Of a stretch of DNA of 64,000 nt, positions 1-8,385 are shown in pieces. The notes beneath the pieces were generated by a model that saw only the letters and a program-made list of their open reading frames with translations, did no database searches and was not told the DNA's origin. The DNA is from Lachnospiraceae bacterium. Its GTDB lineage: Bacteria; Bacillota; Clostridia; Lachnospirales; Lachnospiraceae. The stretch lies in contig JAFZNO010000100.1 of assembly GCA_017552985.1 (NCBI GenBank), positions 16,889 through 80,888 of the forward strand, written 5' to 3'. The position numbers and the translations under genes are program-made. Numbering within the stretch: the stretch's first letter is position 1; the number at the start of each line of letters is the position of its first letter.

Positions 1-703
1 ACACTGCAGCCTTGCCTGCAAGCTCAGATGCCTGATAATCCTCAGGGAAGGTTACGTTAACGTCAATTTCCTCGTTCAGGTTTGCGCCAACCAGTCCCTC
101 TTCAAAACCAGGGATGAATGCGCCGGAGCCGATGGTCAAAGGATAATTCTCGCCCTTGCCGCCGTCAAATGCTACGCCGTCAACAAATCCCTCGAAGTCA
201 ATGATGGTCTCGTCGCCAGGCTTTACGGGTCTGTCGGTGATCACGATCGCTCTTGCGTTACTCTCGCGCTCCTTGTCGATGGCAGCCATAACCTCATCGT
301 CGGTAACCTCGGTATCTGCCTTGGCAACTTCAACGCCCTTGTACTCGCCAAGCGTTACTTCAGGCTTGAGTGCAACCTCTGCGGTAAAGGTCATGCCCTT
401 TCCTGCCTCGATGGAAGTAACCTCGATCTTGGGAGAGGATACGATATCCTCCTCGCACTCTTCCAAAGCCTTGTCATATGCTTCGGGGATCAGCGCGTTG
501 GCTGCATCTTCATAAAACACTGCTTCGCCGTACATCTTCTCGATCAGCTTGCGGGGCACCTTGCCCTTGCGGAATCCGGGAACGCTAATCTTACCCTTAT
601 TCTTCTGATAAGCCTTCTCGATTGCCTTCTCCAGCTCTTCCGCACCAACCTCGATGGTCAGCTTCGCCATGTTGTGCTCTAACTTCTCAACTTGTAAACT
701 CAT
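1..703 (-). CDS. tig: trigger factor, 5' part (C-terminus off the window)
   Basis: This is the ribosome-associated chaperone and peptidyl-prolyl isomerase that meets nascent chains at the exit tunnel. About 234 N-terminal residues are present. The ribosome-docking signature GFRKGKVPR is visible near residue 45. The FKBP-type isomerase domain starts near residue 150 (RPVKPGDETIIDFEGFVDG) and is cut by the window edge. The ATG at 703 is preceded by AAGGAGGAAGAATT, which fixes the start. A good promoter lies 110 bases upstream. The C-terminal arm domain cannot be checked. In related genomes clpP and clpX often follow, which would lie outside this window. Confidence 0.96.
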   Translation of the reverse strand, partial: MSLQVEKLEHNMAKLTIEVGAEELEKAIEKAYQKNKGKISVPGFRKGKVPRKLIEKMYGEAVFYEDAANALIPEAYDKALEECEEDIVSSPKIEVTSIEAGKGMTFTAEVALKPEVTLGEYKGVEVAKADTEVTDDEVMAAIDKERESNARAIVITDRPVKPGDETIIDFEGFVDGVAFDGGKGENYPLTIGSGAFIPGFEEGLVGANLNEEIDVNVTFPEDYQASELAGKAAV

Positions 704-812
704 GACAATTCTTCCTCCTTAAAATCCCTTATGTATCTTCATTTCCTTCGCTTTTCCATTGATTTTTTGTCCTTGCGACCTGGAAAACAGACACAATAAC
801 AGTCAATTAAGG

Positions 813-841
813 ATTATAACATAAGTGCAAGAAAAAAACAA
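813..841 (-). promoter_or_regulatory. probable tig promoter
   Basis: On the minus strand TTGTTT (841-836) and TATAAT (818-813) are separated by 17 bases. They lie upstream of tig and downstream of the stop of the preceding gene. This is a match by eye to the housekeeping sigma consensus. Confidence 0.55.
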
Positions 842-849
842 ATATTTTT

Positions 850-2256
850 TTATTTTTCCAGCGCTTCAAACGCAGCCCTCGTCTCTTCCTCCGTAGCCGC
901 GTTAACGTAATAGGTTCTGTCCGCCGTTACGATCTTAATATAGCATTCGCTCTGCAGGGAAAGAAACACCTTGCATTTCCCGCTGGTCTTCTCGGTAAAG
1001 TCTCCTTTCAGGAGGGACGGCATGCCCACGCCGGCAATTCTGGAAAGCTGCAATTCCGAAAGCTTCTCTCCAAACGTACAATCCTGGATTGCATCAACGT
1101 CGATGACGTATTCATCCCAGATCTGATGACACGTCAGCTGCCCATTTTCCACGCGAAGCTGCGTCGGCGTATTCTCCATCATGCCAAGGAATATGACCGC
1201 CACGAACGTTGCAACGATGGACAGTCCTCCAATAGCCAGGAAAACCTTTCCCATCGGATGCGCGTAATTGATCGTCCCGCCCACGCCGGCGCGCTTTTCC
1301 ACGTTGAGCCTCTTGTCCTTGGGATTGTAATAAAGCATGCCCAAGATCCATTGATCATCATCGTCCTCTAAAAGCGTCATCTCCTTTTCGTAGCGCTCTT
1401 CGATCTTCTTACTGCGAACAACGAACAGCAGGATTCCAATCATTATAAGCGCCATGTAAACCGCGAAGGAAATGATTATCAGCAGGTCGGAATACAGGAA
1501 GAGAAACGAGCCGCACCAAAGGATCATGAAAAGAAAATTTACCCAGCAAAACAGCACCATCAGGTCCGTCATGTTTTTCTTCTTCGCGCGGTTATAATTT
1601 GCGTTTACGGTACTGTCCGCCGAAATAACTTCATTTTTTAGTCCGTCCATGACGTATCCAAGCACTAGCATCAGAAATCCCACTGCCGCAAACGTCATGC
1701 CCATGGTCGTCATCAGGAACGAGCCAACGTACCAGCCTTCTCCCAGGTGAAGAACCTTCAGATCGGCCAGAAGTGCCACAATGGCAACGGCAAGTCCCAA
1801 AAGGCACGGAGTCCAAATGCTCACGGGATTTAATGAGTGCACGCTTCCGGCGTTGCTCAGGTCGGTTAATGACACACCCTCTTCGCTCTTGATCCCCAGG
1901 CTTCTTTTCAAGGCCTTCATCTCATGGTTTCCAACGGCATAAGGAATCATGATCGCCACGATCGCCACCATGACAAATCCCGTCCAGACCGCCGTCTGCA
2001 CCGTCAGTCCCTTCAGGAGCAGAAAAGCGGCGGAAAGCGCGGTGGTCGCAACGCAGATCACAAGCGCCTGGCCGCGATATTTTTTTACGAACTGATCCAC
2101 GGTTCCTGCCGTCTCCCCCTCCTGAAACTCCTGACGATTCTTCACGCCAAAGATCAGCTTTTTATTCTTCCACTGCTTCGGATAAATATGCATGAAATAA
2201 ATCCAAACCGTGGGCACCAAACAAATAAACATTAGAAGTCCAAAAACCATCGACAT
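850..2256 (-). CDS. multi-pass membrane protein with DUF5808-like segment and C-terminal PH-like domain
   Basis: The protein has 468 residues and about ten hydrophobic segments. A segment near residue 305 (DDQWILGMLYYNPKDKRL, then GVGGTINYAHP) resembles the DUF5808 motif of proteins linked to YtrA-type GntR regulators. The last 100 residues look like a small soluble PH-like domain. The function is unknown; relatives are usually associated with cell-envelope stress ABC operons. I chose the ATG at 2256 because GGAGGTG lies six bases upstream. An in-frame ATG at 2271 overlaps the stop of the GntR gene but has a weaker site. It is the last gene of a six-gene operon. Confidence 0.75.
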   Translation of the reverse strand: MSMVFGLLMFICLVPTVWIYFMHIYPKQWKNKKLIFGVKNRQEFQEGETAGTVDQFVKKYRGQALVICVATTALSAAFLLLKGLTVQTAVWTGFVMVAIVAIMIPYAVGNHEMKALKRSLGIKSEEGVSLTDLSNAGSVHSLNPVSIWTPCLLGLAVAIVALLADLKVLHLGEGWYVGSFLMTTMGMTFAAVGFLMLVLGYVMDGLKNEVISADSTVNANYNRAKKKNMTDLMVLFCWVNFLFMILWCGSFLFLYSDLLIIISFAVYMALIMIGILLFVVRSKKIEERYEKEMTLLEDDDDQWILGMLYYNPKDKRLNVEKRAGVGGTINYAHPMGKVFLAIGGLSIVATFVAVIFLGMMENTPTQLRVENGQLTCHQIWDEYVIDVDAIQDCTFGEKLSELQLSRIAGVGMPSLLKGDFTEKTSGKCKVFLSLQSECYIKIVTADRTYYVNAATEEETRAAFEALEK

Positions 2257-2270
2257 CGTCAACACCTCCA

Positions 2271-2636
2271 TTATTTTCCGTAATACTCATCCACCAGCGC
2301 CATGATCTCCGACTTTGAGACGCCGGAGATCCGGGCCTCCGACACGATCCGCTTCAGCTCCGCCTTGTTGGCATCAGGCACGTTGGCCTGCTTTTGTATC
2401 TCCGTGCGGACGCGGGCTCCGTTCTTCCGGTCCGTCATAACGTAACCTTCCGTCTTTAACAACTGATAGGCCTTACTCACCGTCATGGTATTAATCCCCA
2501 TCTCCAGAGCCAGCGCTCTTACCGTCGGGAGCTGTTCCCCCGCCGCCAGCTCGCCGCTGGAGATCCCCATAACGATCTGATTTCTTATTTGCATGTAAAT
2601 CGGTACGTCCGATAATTCATTGATTCTAATAACCAT
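2271..2636 (-). CDS. GntR family transcriptional regulator, YtrA type
   Basis: This 121-residue regulator has a winged helix at residues 8-75 (VPIYMQIRNQIVMGI, LPTVRALALEMGINTMTVSKAYQ, EGYVMTDRKNGARV) and only a short helical tail. That is the size and layout of the YtrA subfamily, which lacks a large effector domain and usually represses its own ABC operon. It lies between the ABC genes and a membrane protein. The operon has a strong promoter at 5059-5087 with an inverted repeat just downstream, a likely target of this protein. Confidence 0.9.
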   Translation of the reverse strand: MVIRINELSDVPIYMQIRNQIVMGISSGELAAGEQLPTVRALALEMGINTMTVSKAYQLLKTEGYVMTDRKNGARVRTEIQKQANVPDANKAELKRIVSEARISGVSKSEIMALVDEYYGK

Positions 2637-2654
2637 ATCCCGTCATCCTTTCCC

Positions 2655-2990
2655 TCAAACCTTGGTTGGATCATAATATTTCTTATAGATTCCGTTATAG
2701 ACCGCCGGCAGCATCGGGATTCCCACGACAAAGCTTGCAATGAGGCAAATCCCGCCGATCTTACCGCCCATAAACGTTCCCAGAAAAGTGTCGATCCACA
2801 TAAGGACGGAAAAGGCGATCCACATCTTTCCCAACGCCTTGTTGTACGCCTTCACGTCCTTGATCTCTCCCGGCTTAAACTCCTGTCCCGTCCAAAAATT
2901 CCCGGGATCCTTCTTTCGCATCACGTAAATTCCAAGACCCGTAAATACGGCCGAGCACGGTCCCATAATGATTCCGTAAATAATTCTCAT
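2655..2990 (-). CDS. small membrane protein of the GntR/ABC operon
   Basis: This 111-residue protein has three to four hydrophobic segments and the motif RKKDPGNFWTGQEF, followed by KAYNKALGKMW. Small proteins with this pattern are common in Clostridia, but I know of no defined function. It lies between the ABC permease and the GntR gene, and so probably contributes to, or is merely co-expressed with, the transporter. The ATG at 2990 is used. Confidence 0.7.
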   Translation of the reverse strand: MRIIYGIIMGPCSAVFTGLGIYVMRKKDPGNFWTGQEFKPGEIKDVKAYNKALGKMWIAFSVLMWIDTFLGTFMGGKIGGICLIASFVVGIPMLPAVYNGIYKKYYDPTKV

Positions 2991-3020
2991 CCTTGTAATT
3001 ACCCTGTGTTTTAGCCTCAG

Positions 3021-3782
3021 TTACAATCTTTTCCTGTCAAAAGCTACCATACTTATCATACCACTACCTGCGATCACTACGCCAGCGATAATCATGGCTG
3101 CGTAAAAATCTTTCACTTCCATGGCTCCCACTGCCGTCTGCAATCCGTTCATCAACTGAAGGGGCAAATACTTCTGGAGCTTTGGCACGTAATTCGCAAA
3201 GAACAGCACTGCTGCCACGCCCCCCGTCCCCATCAGGACCTGGCCTCCCGTACTTGCCATTGCGGAAAAAGCCAAAAGCAGCGCCAGCATCACCATGCCA
3301 AACAGCCAGTACGCAAACACGCCAAACATTAGGTGTGGCACCTCATCCCCGCCCCAAAAATAAGCGGTATAGCCATACGTGATGCCAAAATATATTAGAT
3401 ACAGAGCCGTCCAGCTGCCATACGTCACGATCATCTTCGATAGCATGATCTTCTTCCGGGACAGTCCCTTCGTTACCACCTGCACCAGCGTTCCCCTTTG
3501 ATACTCATTCGTCAGAACGCCGCTGCTCATCAAAACAATGACGATCAATGTCATCGGCGCGTTTTTATAAAACTGCGTCCAGCTTGTCATGGCATTTACC
3601 GTAACCTCACCAATCTGAAGCCCCGACTGGGCGATGCTGTCTTCAAGCATCTCCATCATCCACGGCGTCAGCTTTGCAATGGCAGGATTCATAATGCCAA
3701 AGATCGCAAAGATAATGACCAGGAGAAGCAGTCTTCCCGTCCGCGTCATCTCCATCCATTCCTTCTTCAAAAATGCTTTCAT
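3021..3782 (-). CDS. ABC-2 type permease
   Basis: This 253-residue integral membrane protein has about six hydrophobic segments and a soluble stretch after the first one. It also carries the ABC-2 hallmark VLTNEYQRGTLVQVVTKGLSRKK near residue 90, which resembles the coupling region of export permeases. It would pair with the ATPase encoded 30 bases upstream. The substrate is unknown. In YtrA-type operons such exporters respond to cell-wall antibiotics or envelope stress. Confidence 0.88.
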   Translation of the reverse strand: MKAFLKKEWMEMTRTGRLLLLVIIFAIFGIMNPAIAKLTPWMMEMLEDSIAQSGLQIGEVTVNAMTSWTQFYKNAPMTLIVIVLMSSGVLTNEYQRGTLVQVVTKGLSRKKIMLSKMIVTYGSWTALYLIYFGITYGYTAYFWGGDEVPHLMFGVFAYWLFGMVMLALLLAFSAMASTGGQVLMGTGGVAAVLFFANYVPKLQKYLPLQLMNGLQTAVGAMEVKDFYAAMIIAGVVIAGSGMISMVAFDRKRL

Positions 3783-3812
3783 CGTTTCCCTTCTTTCCCG
3801 TTTCGCCGCTTC

Positions 3813-4754
3813 TTACGCTTTTCCTTCCCGCCCTTCAACGTCTGCCGCAAGGCTCCCGCTCTTCAAGACTTCCATGAACACGTCCTCCAGCGTCGCCTCC
3901 TGTTTTTCCATCCGCACAAAAGGCATTTCATGATCCGCCAGGAACCGCAAGACGTCGGATACCTTTGCAGCATCCTTAAGAAGCAGCACCTCCGGCTTCA
4001 CCACCTGAAAACCGCTGAAGGTTCCCGCCAGGGTCTGGGCGTCCTCCGCCCGCTCCATCTGGATCTCCACGGCATTGCTCCGCCTCTTGCTCTTTACTTC
4101 CTCTATGCTCCCCTGCATCACGATCCTTCCGTCATTTAAGAGAGCCATTTCGTCACAGATATGCTCAACGTCGGAAAGTACGTGGGTTGAAAACAATATC
4201 GTCGTCTCCTCCTTCGCCGCAACGAGGACGTCCAGAATCTCCTTGCGCCCCAAGGGATCCAGGGCCGAAGTCGGTTCGTCACAGATGAGGAGCTTCGGTC
4301 TCCCAAGAAGCGCCTGCGCAATGCCCAGCCTTTGCTTCATGCCGCGGGAAAAGCCCTTGATCCTATGCTTTTCATCCGCGAGTCCAACGAGCCTAAGCAT
4401 CTCCTCACATCTGCCCTTGATCTCTCCCGAAGGCAATCCCGTGATCTCCCCGCAAAAATTCAAATATTCCATTGCCGTCATAAAGGAATAATACTCCGGC
4501 ACGTCCGGCAGATAACCGATAAAACGATTCGTTTTCGTATTTCCGTAGTGCACGGGCTCCCCGCACACGCGGACCTCTCCCGCATCCGCCGCAAGGAGTC
4601 CCAGCGTCACCTTCATGGTCGTCGTCTTCCCGGCGCCGTTTCTTCCGACAAAGCCAAAAACCTTCTTCTCCGGCACGGTTAATTCAACACCCTGAAGCAC
4701 CTTCTTTTCCCCAAAGCTTTTTTTCAGCCCGGATATTTCCAAAACGTTCATCAT
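3813..4754 (-). CDS. ABC transporter ATP-binding protein
   Basis: This 313-residue ATPase has a Walker A (GRNGAGKTT), a signature motif (FSRGMKQRLG), a Walker B (LLICDEPTSALDP) and an H-loop (STHVLSD). The roughly 90-residue C-terminal extension is typical of exporter ATPases of the CcmA/YxlF type. The frame is open further upstream, but the true start is the ATG at 4754 or 4751. The first overlaps the TGA of the upstream gene (TGATG), and a GGAAAGGAAG site precedes it. It pairs with the permease at 3021-3782. Confidence 0.92.
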   Translation of the reverse strand: MMNVLEISGLKKSFGEKKVLQGVELTVPEKKVFGFVGRNGAGKTTTMKVTLGLLAADAGEVRVCGEPVHYGNTKTNRFIGYLPDVPEYYSFMTAMEYLNFCGEITGLPSGEIKGRCEEMLRLVGLADEKHRIKGFSRGMKQRLGIAQALLGRPKLLICDEPTSALDPLGRKEILDVLVAAKEETTILFSTHVLSDVEHICDEMALLNDGRIVMQGSIEEVKSKRRSNAVEIQMERAEDAQTLAGTFSGFQVVKPEVLLLKDAAKVSDVLRFLADHEMPFVRMEKQEATLEDVFMEVLKSGSLAADVEGREGKA

Positions 4755-4957
4755 CACGCATCTTCCTTTCCAAGAAGAAAATACAAAATCGGTCCAATAA
4801 ACTCCATTCCCACAATGCAGATCACAACCCACAAGACGCGGTTTCCGCGTTTGTAATTCTCATGGGTCAAAACGTGTCTCAGCGTATATGCCAGTAAAAC
4901 AATCTCTGCAATGATAACTGGGATCAAAAACGGTAACATTTCTTTTAAATCAGGCAT
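4754..4957 (-). CDS. small PLDc_N-domain membrane protein, first gene of the GntR/ABC operon
   Basis: This 67-residue protein has two transmembrane helices and the pattern NRVLWVVICIVGMEFIGPILYFLLG. That matches the phospholipase D nuclease N-terminal (PLDc_N) membrane motif found in negative regulators of sigma-Y and in many ABC-operon leaders. It has no catalytic domain. Its stop overlaps the start of the ATPase gene, so translation is probably coupled. Its role is unknown. Confidence 0.82.
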   Translation of the reverse strand: MPDLKEMLPFLIPVIIAEIVLLAYTLRHVLTHENYKRGNRVLWVVICIVGMEFIGPILYFLLGKEDA

Positions 4958-5036
4958 AATCTTCTCCTTTCCCGGAGTCAGGCCTGCCAGCCTTCTCCTT
5001 TTTAACTTCCGTCATTTATTTATATGTTGCATTATT

Positions 5037-5057
5037 TGTATTGCTCCTTGTAATACA
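5037..5057. promoter_or_regulatory. probable GntR operator
   Basis: The inverted repeat TGTATT-N9-AATACA lies immediately downstream of the -10 box of the operon promoter. Its size and position fit autorepression by the YtrA-type regulator at 2271-2636. Confidence 0.6.
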
Positions 5058-5058
5058 T

Positions 5059-5087
5059 ATAATACATCCAGCGATTAACTTTGTCAA
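5059..5087 (-). promoter_or_regulatory. promoter of the GntR/ABC operon
   Basis: On the minus strand a perfect TTGACA (5087-5082) and TATTAT (5064-5059) are separated by 17 bases. The first gene starts at 4957. Confidence 0.75.
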
Positions 5088-5124
5088 TAGGCTCCGTCAA
5101 AAATTTTTGTCCTAGGCTTCCAAC

Positions 5125-5160
5125 CAAAAAAGGGAGAGGGGCTTAACGCCTCTCTCCCTT
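5125..5160 (-). terminator. rho-independent terminator after the HD-GYP gene
   Basis: Read on the minus strand, GGGAGAG-AGGCGTTAAGCCC-CTCTCCC forms a stable hairpin followed by TTTTTT. It lies 15 bases past the stop at 5175. Confidence 0.85.
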
Positions 5161-5174
5161 CTAAAACCACTTCC

Positions 5175-8100
5175 CTATTTCTCTTCGGTCTTGCTGTCTT
5201 CTGTAGTTTTGTCTCCCTCAACCGGCTTCCCATCTTCCGCAGCCTTAGCCTCCTCAGCCTTCTTCTCCTCTTCGGCCTGCTTCTCCTGTTTCTTGTGGAT
5301 GTTGTTGATGTCCTCCATGCTTCCGCCGCCCTTGTCATCCTCTGCACGGAACTCACCCTTCTCCACCAATCTAAGGAACGCCTCCACCACGTCGCTGGTT
5401 AGCTGGGTTCCGGCCACCTCCCGGATGATCGAAACGGCCTTGTCGAAATTCATCCTCTTACGATAAGGACGGTCGGAATACATCGCATCGAAGGTATCCG
5501 CCACGGCGATGATCTGTGCCACCCGCGGAATGCCGGTCAGCGTTAGTCCCTGGGGATATCCCTTGCCGTCCGGCCGCTCGTGATGCGATCTCGCGCCAAT
5601 TGCCAGCTCCGGCATGATGTTGATCTTCCGAAGCGCTTCATATCCCAGCGCGGAATGGGACTTGATCACGGCAAATTCCTGATCCGTCAGCTTTCCCTGC
5701 TTGTTCAGCACCTCAGGCGGCACGCCGATCTTTCCGATGTCATGCAACAGGGCGATGTTACGGTATTTCTCCACCGTCTCCTCGTCATAACCCAGTTCCC
5801 TTGTCAGCATTGCCGTGTATTCCGCCACTCTCGTGGAATGACCTCGCGTGTAGCGGTCCTTCATGTCGATGGTCATAGCGAAGGCTTCCGTGATCTCGCG
5901 GATCAGCTGCTTGTTCTCCTCTTGTTTCTTAAGGAGGGCCTTCGTCTTTTTGCGCACGTAATGGATCACAACGTTCGCGATCAGGACAAGGATCAAGATG
6001 ATGCACAGGATCTGGAACCAGAGCTGCTCAATGAGCGCCTTCTGTTTTACGATGGTCACCACAAGTTCCTTGTTCGAATTGCCTGAAAAATCGCTCAGGC
6101 GCATCACAAATTGATACGTGCCGCCGTTCAGGTTGGTGTAATCCACCTCTCCGAAATCACTTCTGCTGACCGTCGTCACGTTCTTTTCGAATCCCTTTAG
6201 ATAATACGACACCTCAGGATTCATCAAGGTATATGCGTATACGTAACCGTGAATGGTCAGTTTTTTCACCTTGGACGAGATCGTAAAGTGACCGTCCTCG
6301 TCCGGATAGATCATTTCGCCGTCCGCCTCCACAAAGGGCACTGCCATCTTTACGTTGGTCACGGTTTCAAAGGGCGTTTCAACATTCACCCTGATCACGC
6401 CGGAGCTACACGCAACGTACAGATCTCCGTTTTCCGACACGTCGCTGTAGGAGTTTGAAGTCGGCACGTGCGACATGCCATTGTCACGGCCGTAGAACGT
6501 CACGTTGAGCTCCTCATTCCTGATCAGTTCTTCCGCGGGAACCGCATAGATTCCGTTACTGCTCAGGATCCAGAGTTCTCCCTTGCTGTTTTCGATCACG
6601 TCAAAATTGTTGGGATACGGGAACTTTCGGATGGTCGTCACCTTATAATCTTCCGTCATGTACGCCAAAGAGTTACTGGTCACGATCCAAAACAGCTTTC
6701 TCTTTTCATCACGTTTGATCCTCATGATAACGCTGGAGCGCAAGCCTTCCTCCGTCCCCACGTGGACGACGTTCTTTCCCTTGACGACATAGATTCCGTC
6801 GCCGTCCGTACCGGCCAGAATGTCCCCGTTTGTACCCTCCGCAACGGTCAAGATCTCCGTATTGCTGATGCCGGATTTCTCGTTATAAACCTCCGTGACC
6901 TTGTCTCCTTCGATCACGGCAACGCCGCCCGTACATGCCACAAGAAAGCTTCCGTCTTTTCTTTCCGCCACCGTTCTGATGCGGTCCGATGGCATTCCGT
7001 CCTCCACGGAAAAACGTACCACGTTTCCGTGATCGTAACGGGTCAGCGTATTTTCCTTGTAGGTGGAAAACCATAATCTTCCCTTGGAATCACAGATGAT
7101 GGAGCGGATACGGAATCCCTTGAAAAGAGAGATCAAATCATCCGCGGGGATCTTGGTCCCTGAAGCCGTCACCGCACTCTTCACCGGAATGCTTTCAATG
7201 ACCTTGTCCTCTCCCAGCACCAAGAGTCCGTCGTCCATTCCGACGTAAAGCAGCCCGTCCGCGTAACAGGTGGAGTTCACCACCTCGTCGCCCAGGCCAA
7301 AGCGGTCAAGCACGTCCATGAATTGGTCCGGAACGATCTTCATCACGCCCTGTCTTGAGGATGCAAACCATAGATTTCCCTGATAGTCCGTGATCACCCT
7401 CTCGACGGAATGAATCATCGGCACGTTCTCCAGCACCTGACACTTTCCGTTTTCCACCATGGCAATGCCGTTATCCGCGCACACCCAGAGCTGGTCCTGG
7501 ATCAGCTTAACGTCATTCACGTAATTCAAAGGCGCCACGCTGATCACCTTTGCATCCTTCATTCCGTCGTCCAGTTTTCCGTAATAAAGCTCCGCGTCCT
7601 TGGTGCCGATATATACGTATCCCGGCTTCTCCGGATCCGGATAGAGCGCGTGAATGGATGGGATTCCCATCTTCCCGCCCTCATAAAATCCGACCATTTT
7701 TTCCTTCTCAATGACAAACACGGCGTCATTCATCGTCAGTCCGTAAATGCGGCCATCCTCTCCCACGTACAGTTCCCTGACGTATTCATTCTGGATCTGC
7801 GGTTCATCAAAGATCCTCAAATTCAGGTTCTGATCGATGATCGCAATGCCGTGGGTCGTCGCGACGAAAATATTACCGTCGCCGTCTTCCGCGACGGCAC
7901 GGATGGATAAGGATTGTAAACCGTCCGACTTGTCAAAGTGCCGCTCCTGGTTGCCATCAAGCATCACCACGCCGCTGTCGTTTGTCCCAACCCATAATCT
8001 GTTCTTGCTGTCTGCATACAGACTCACCACGCTGGCAATGCCCGTGGTGGAATCCATTCTTTCGAAGGTATTGCCGTCATAACGGATCAGGCCGCTGTAG

Positions 8101-8357
8101 CTTCCGATCCACAAGAAGCCCTCTTCCGTCTCCAAAATGGCGTTCGCCTCCGAAGTGGGCAGTCCATTGGTATTGTCATACAGGATCGCGGCGAATCCTT
8201 CGCTCCGCCCCGTATAATCCACGGTGATCTTCTTTCCCGCTTCACTGTCCGCGGCATGCAGAAAAACCGGCGTGCATCCAGCCACGGCAATCCAGGCTGC
8301 CAGCATGCCCGTGCAGATTCGCGTTACCCATTGCATTCTCCGATTTCTTTTCTTCAT
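5175..8357 (-). CDS. membrane sensor with beta-propeller periplasmic-type domain and HD-GYP phosphodiesterase domain
   Basis: This 1060-residue protein has a signal/anchor segment (about 15-35), then many two-component-regulator propeller repeats of the type DxxGxLWFxS (about 50-690). These are followed by a Y_Y_Y domain (about 700-770), one transmembrane helix (about 785-805) and a cytoplasmic HD-GYP domain. In that domain HDIGKIG and HHERPDGKGYP are intact, so it should hydrolyse cyclic di-GMP. The tail of about 50 residues is unusually rich in Glu, Lys and Ala. The propeller normally senses carbohydrate and is usually fused to a histidine kinase, so this domain pairing is less common. The ATG at 8357 follows GAGGG by eight bases. 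The gene appears monocistronic. Confidence 0.9.
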   Translation of the reverse strand: MKKRNRRMQWVTRICTGMLAAWIAVAGCTPVFLHAADSEAGKKITVDYTGRSEGFAAILYDNTNGLPTSEANAILETEEGFLWIGSYSGLIRYDGNTFERMDSTTGIASVVSLYADSKNRLWVGTNDSGVVMLDGNQERHFDKSDGLQSLSIRAVAEDGDGNIFVATTHGIAIIDQNLNLRIFDEPQIQNEYVRELYVGEDGRIYGLTMNDAVFVIEKEKMVGFYEGGKMGIPSIHALYPDPEKPGYVYIGTKDAELYYGKLDDGMKDAKVISVAPLNYVNDVKLIQDQLWVCADNGIAMVENGKCQVLENVPMIHSVERVITDYQGNLWFASSRQGVMKIVPDQFMDVLDRFGLGDEVVNSTCYADGLLYVGMDDGLLVLGEDKVIESIPVKSAVTASGTKIPADDLISLFKGFRIRSIICDSKGRLWFSTYKENTLTRYDHGNVVRFSVEDGMPSDRIRTVAERKDGSFLVACTGGVAVIEGDKVTEVYNEKSGISNTEILTVAEGTNGDILAGTDGDGIYVVKGKNVVHVGTEEGLRSSVIMRIKRDEKRKLFWIVTSNSLAYMTEDYKVTTIRKFPYPNNFDVIENSKGELWILSSNGIYAVPAEELIRNEELNVTFYGRDNGMSHVPTSNSYSDVSENGDLYVACSSGVIRVNVETPFETVTNVKMAVPFVEADGEMIYPDEDGHFTISSKVKKLTIHGYVYAYTLMNPEVSYYLKGFEKNVTTVSRSDFGEVDYTNLNGGTYQFVMRLSDFSGNSNKELVVTIVKQKALIEQLWFQILCIILILVLIANVVIHYVRKKTKALLKKQEENKQLIREITEAFAMTIDMKDRYTRGHSTRVAEYTAMLTRELGYDEETVEKYRNIALLHDIGKIGVPPEVLNKQGKLTDQEFAVIKSHSALGYEALRKINIMPELAIGARSHHERPDGKGYPQGLTLTGIPRVAQIIAVADTFDAMYSDRPYRKRMNFDKAVSIIREVAGTQLTSDVVEAFLRLVEKGEFRAEDDKGGGSMEDINNIHKKQEKQAEEEKKAEEAKAAEDGKPVEGDKTTEDSKTEEK

Positions 8358-8385
8358 TCGCACGTCCCTCGAATCTCTTTCGGTT

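Noticed and set aside
3498-4139. A 213-codon plus-strand frame opposite the ABC permease and ATPase genes
   Set aside because: It spans two real genes on the other strand and their spacer, and has no motif or start signal.
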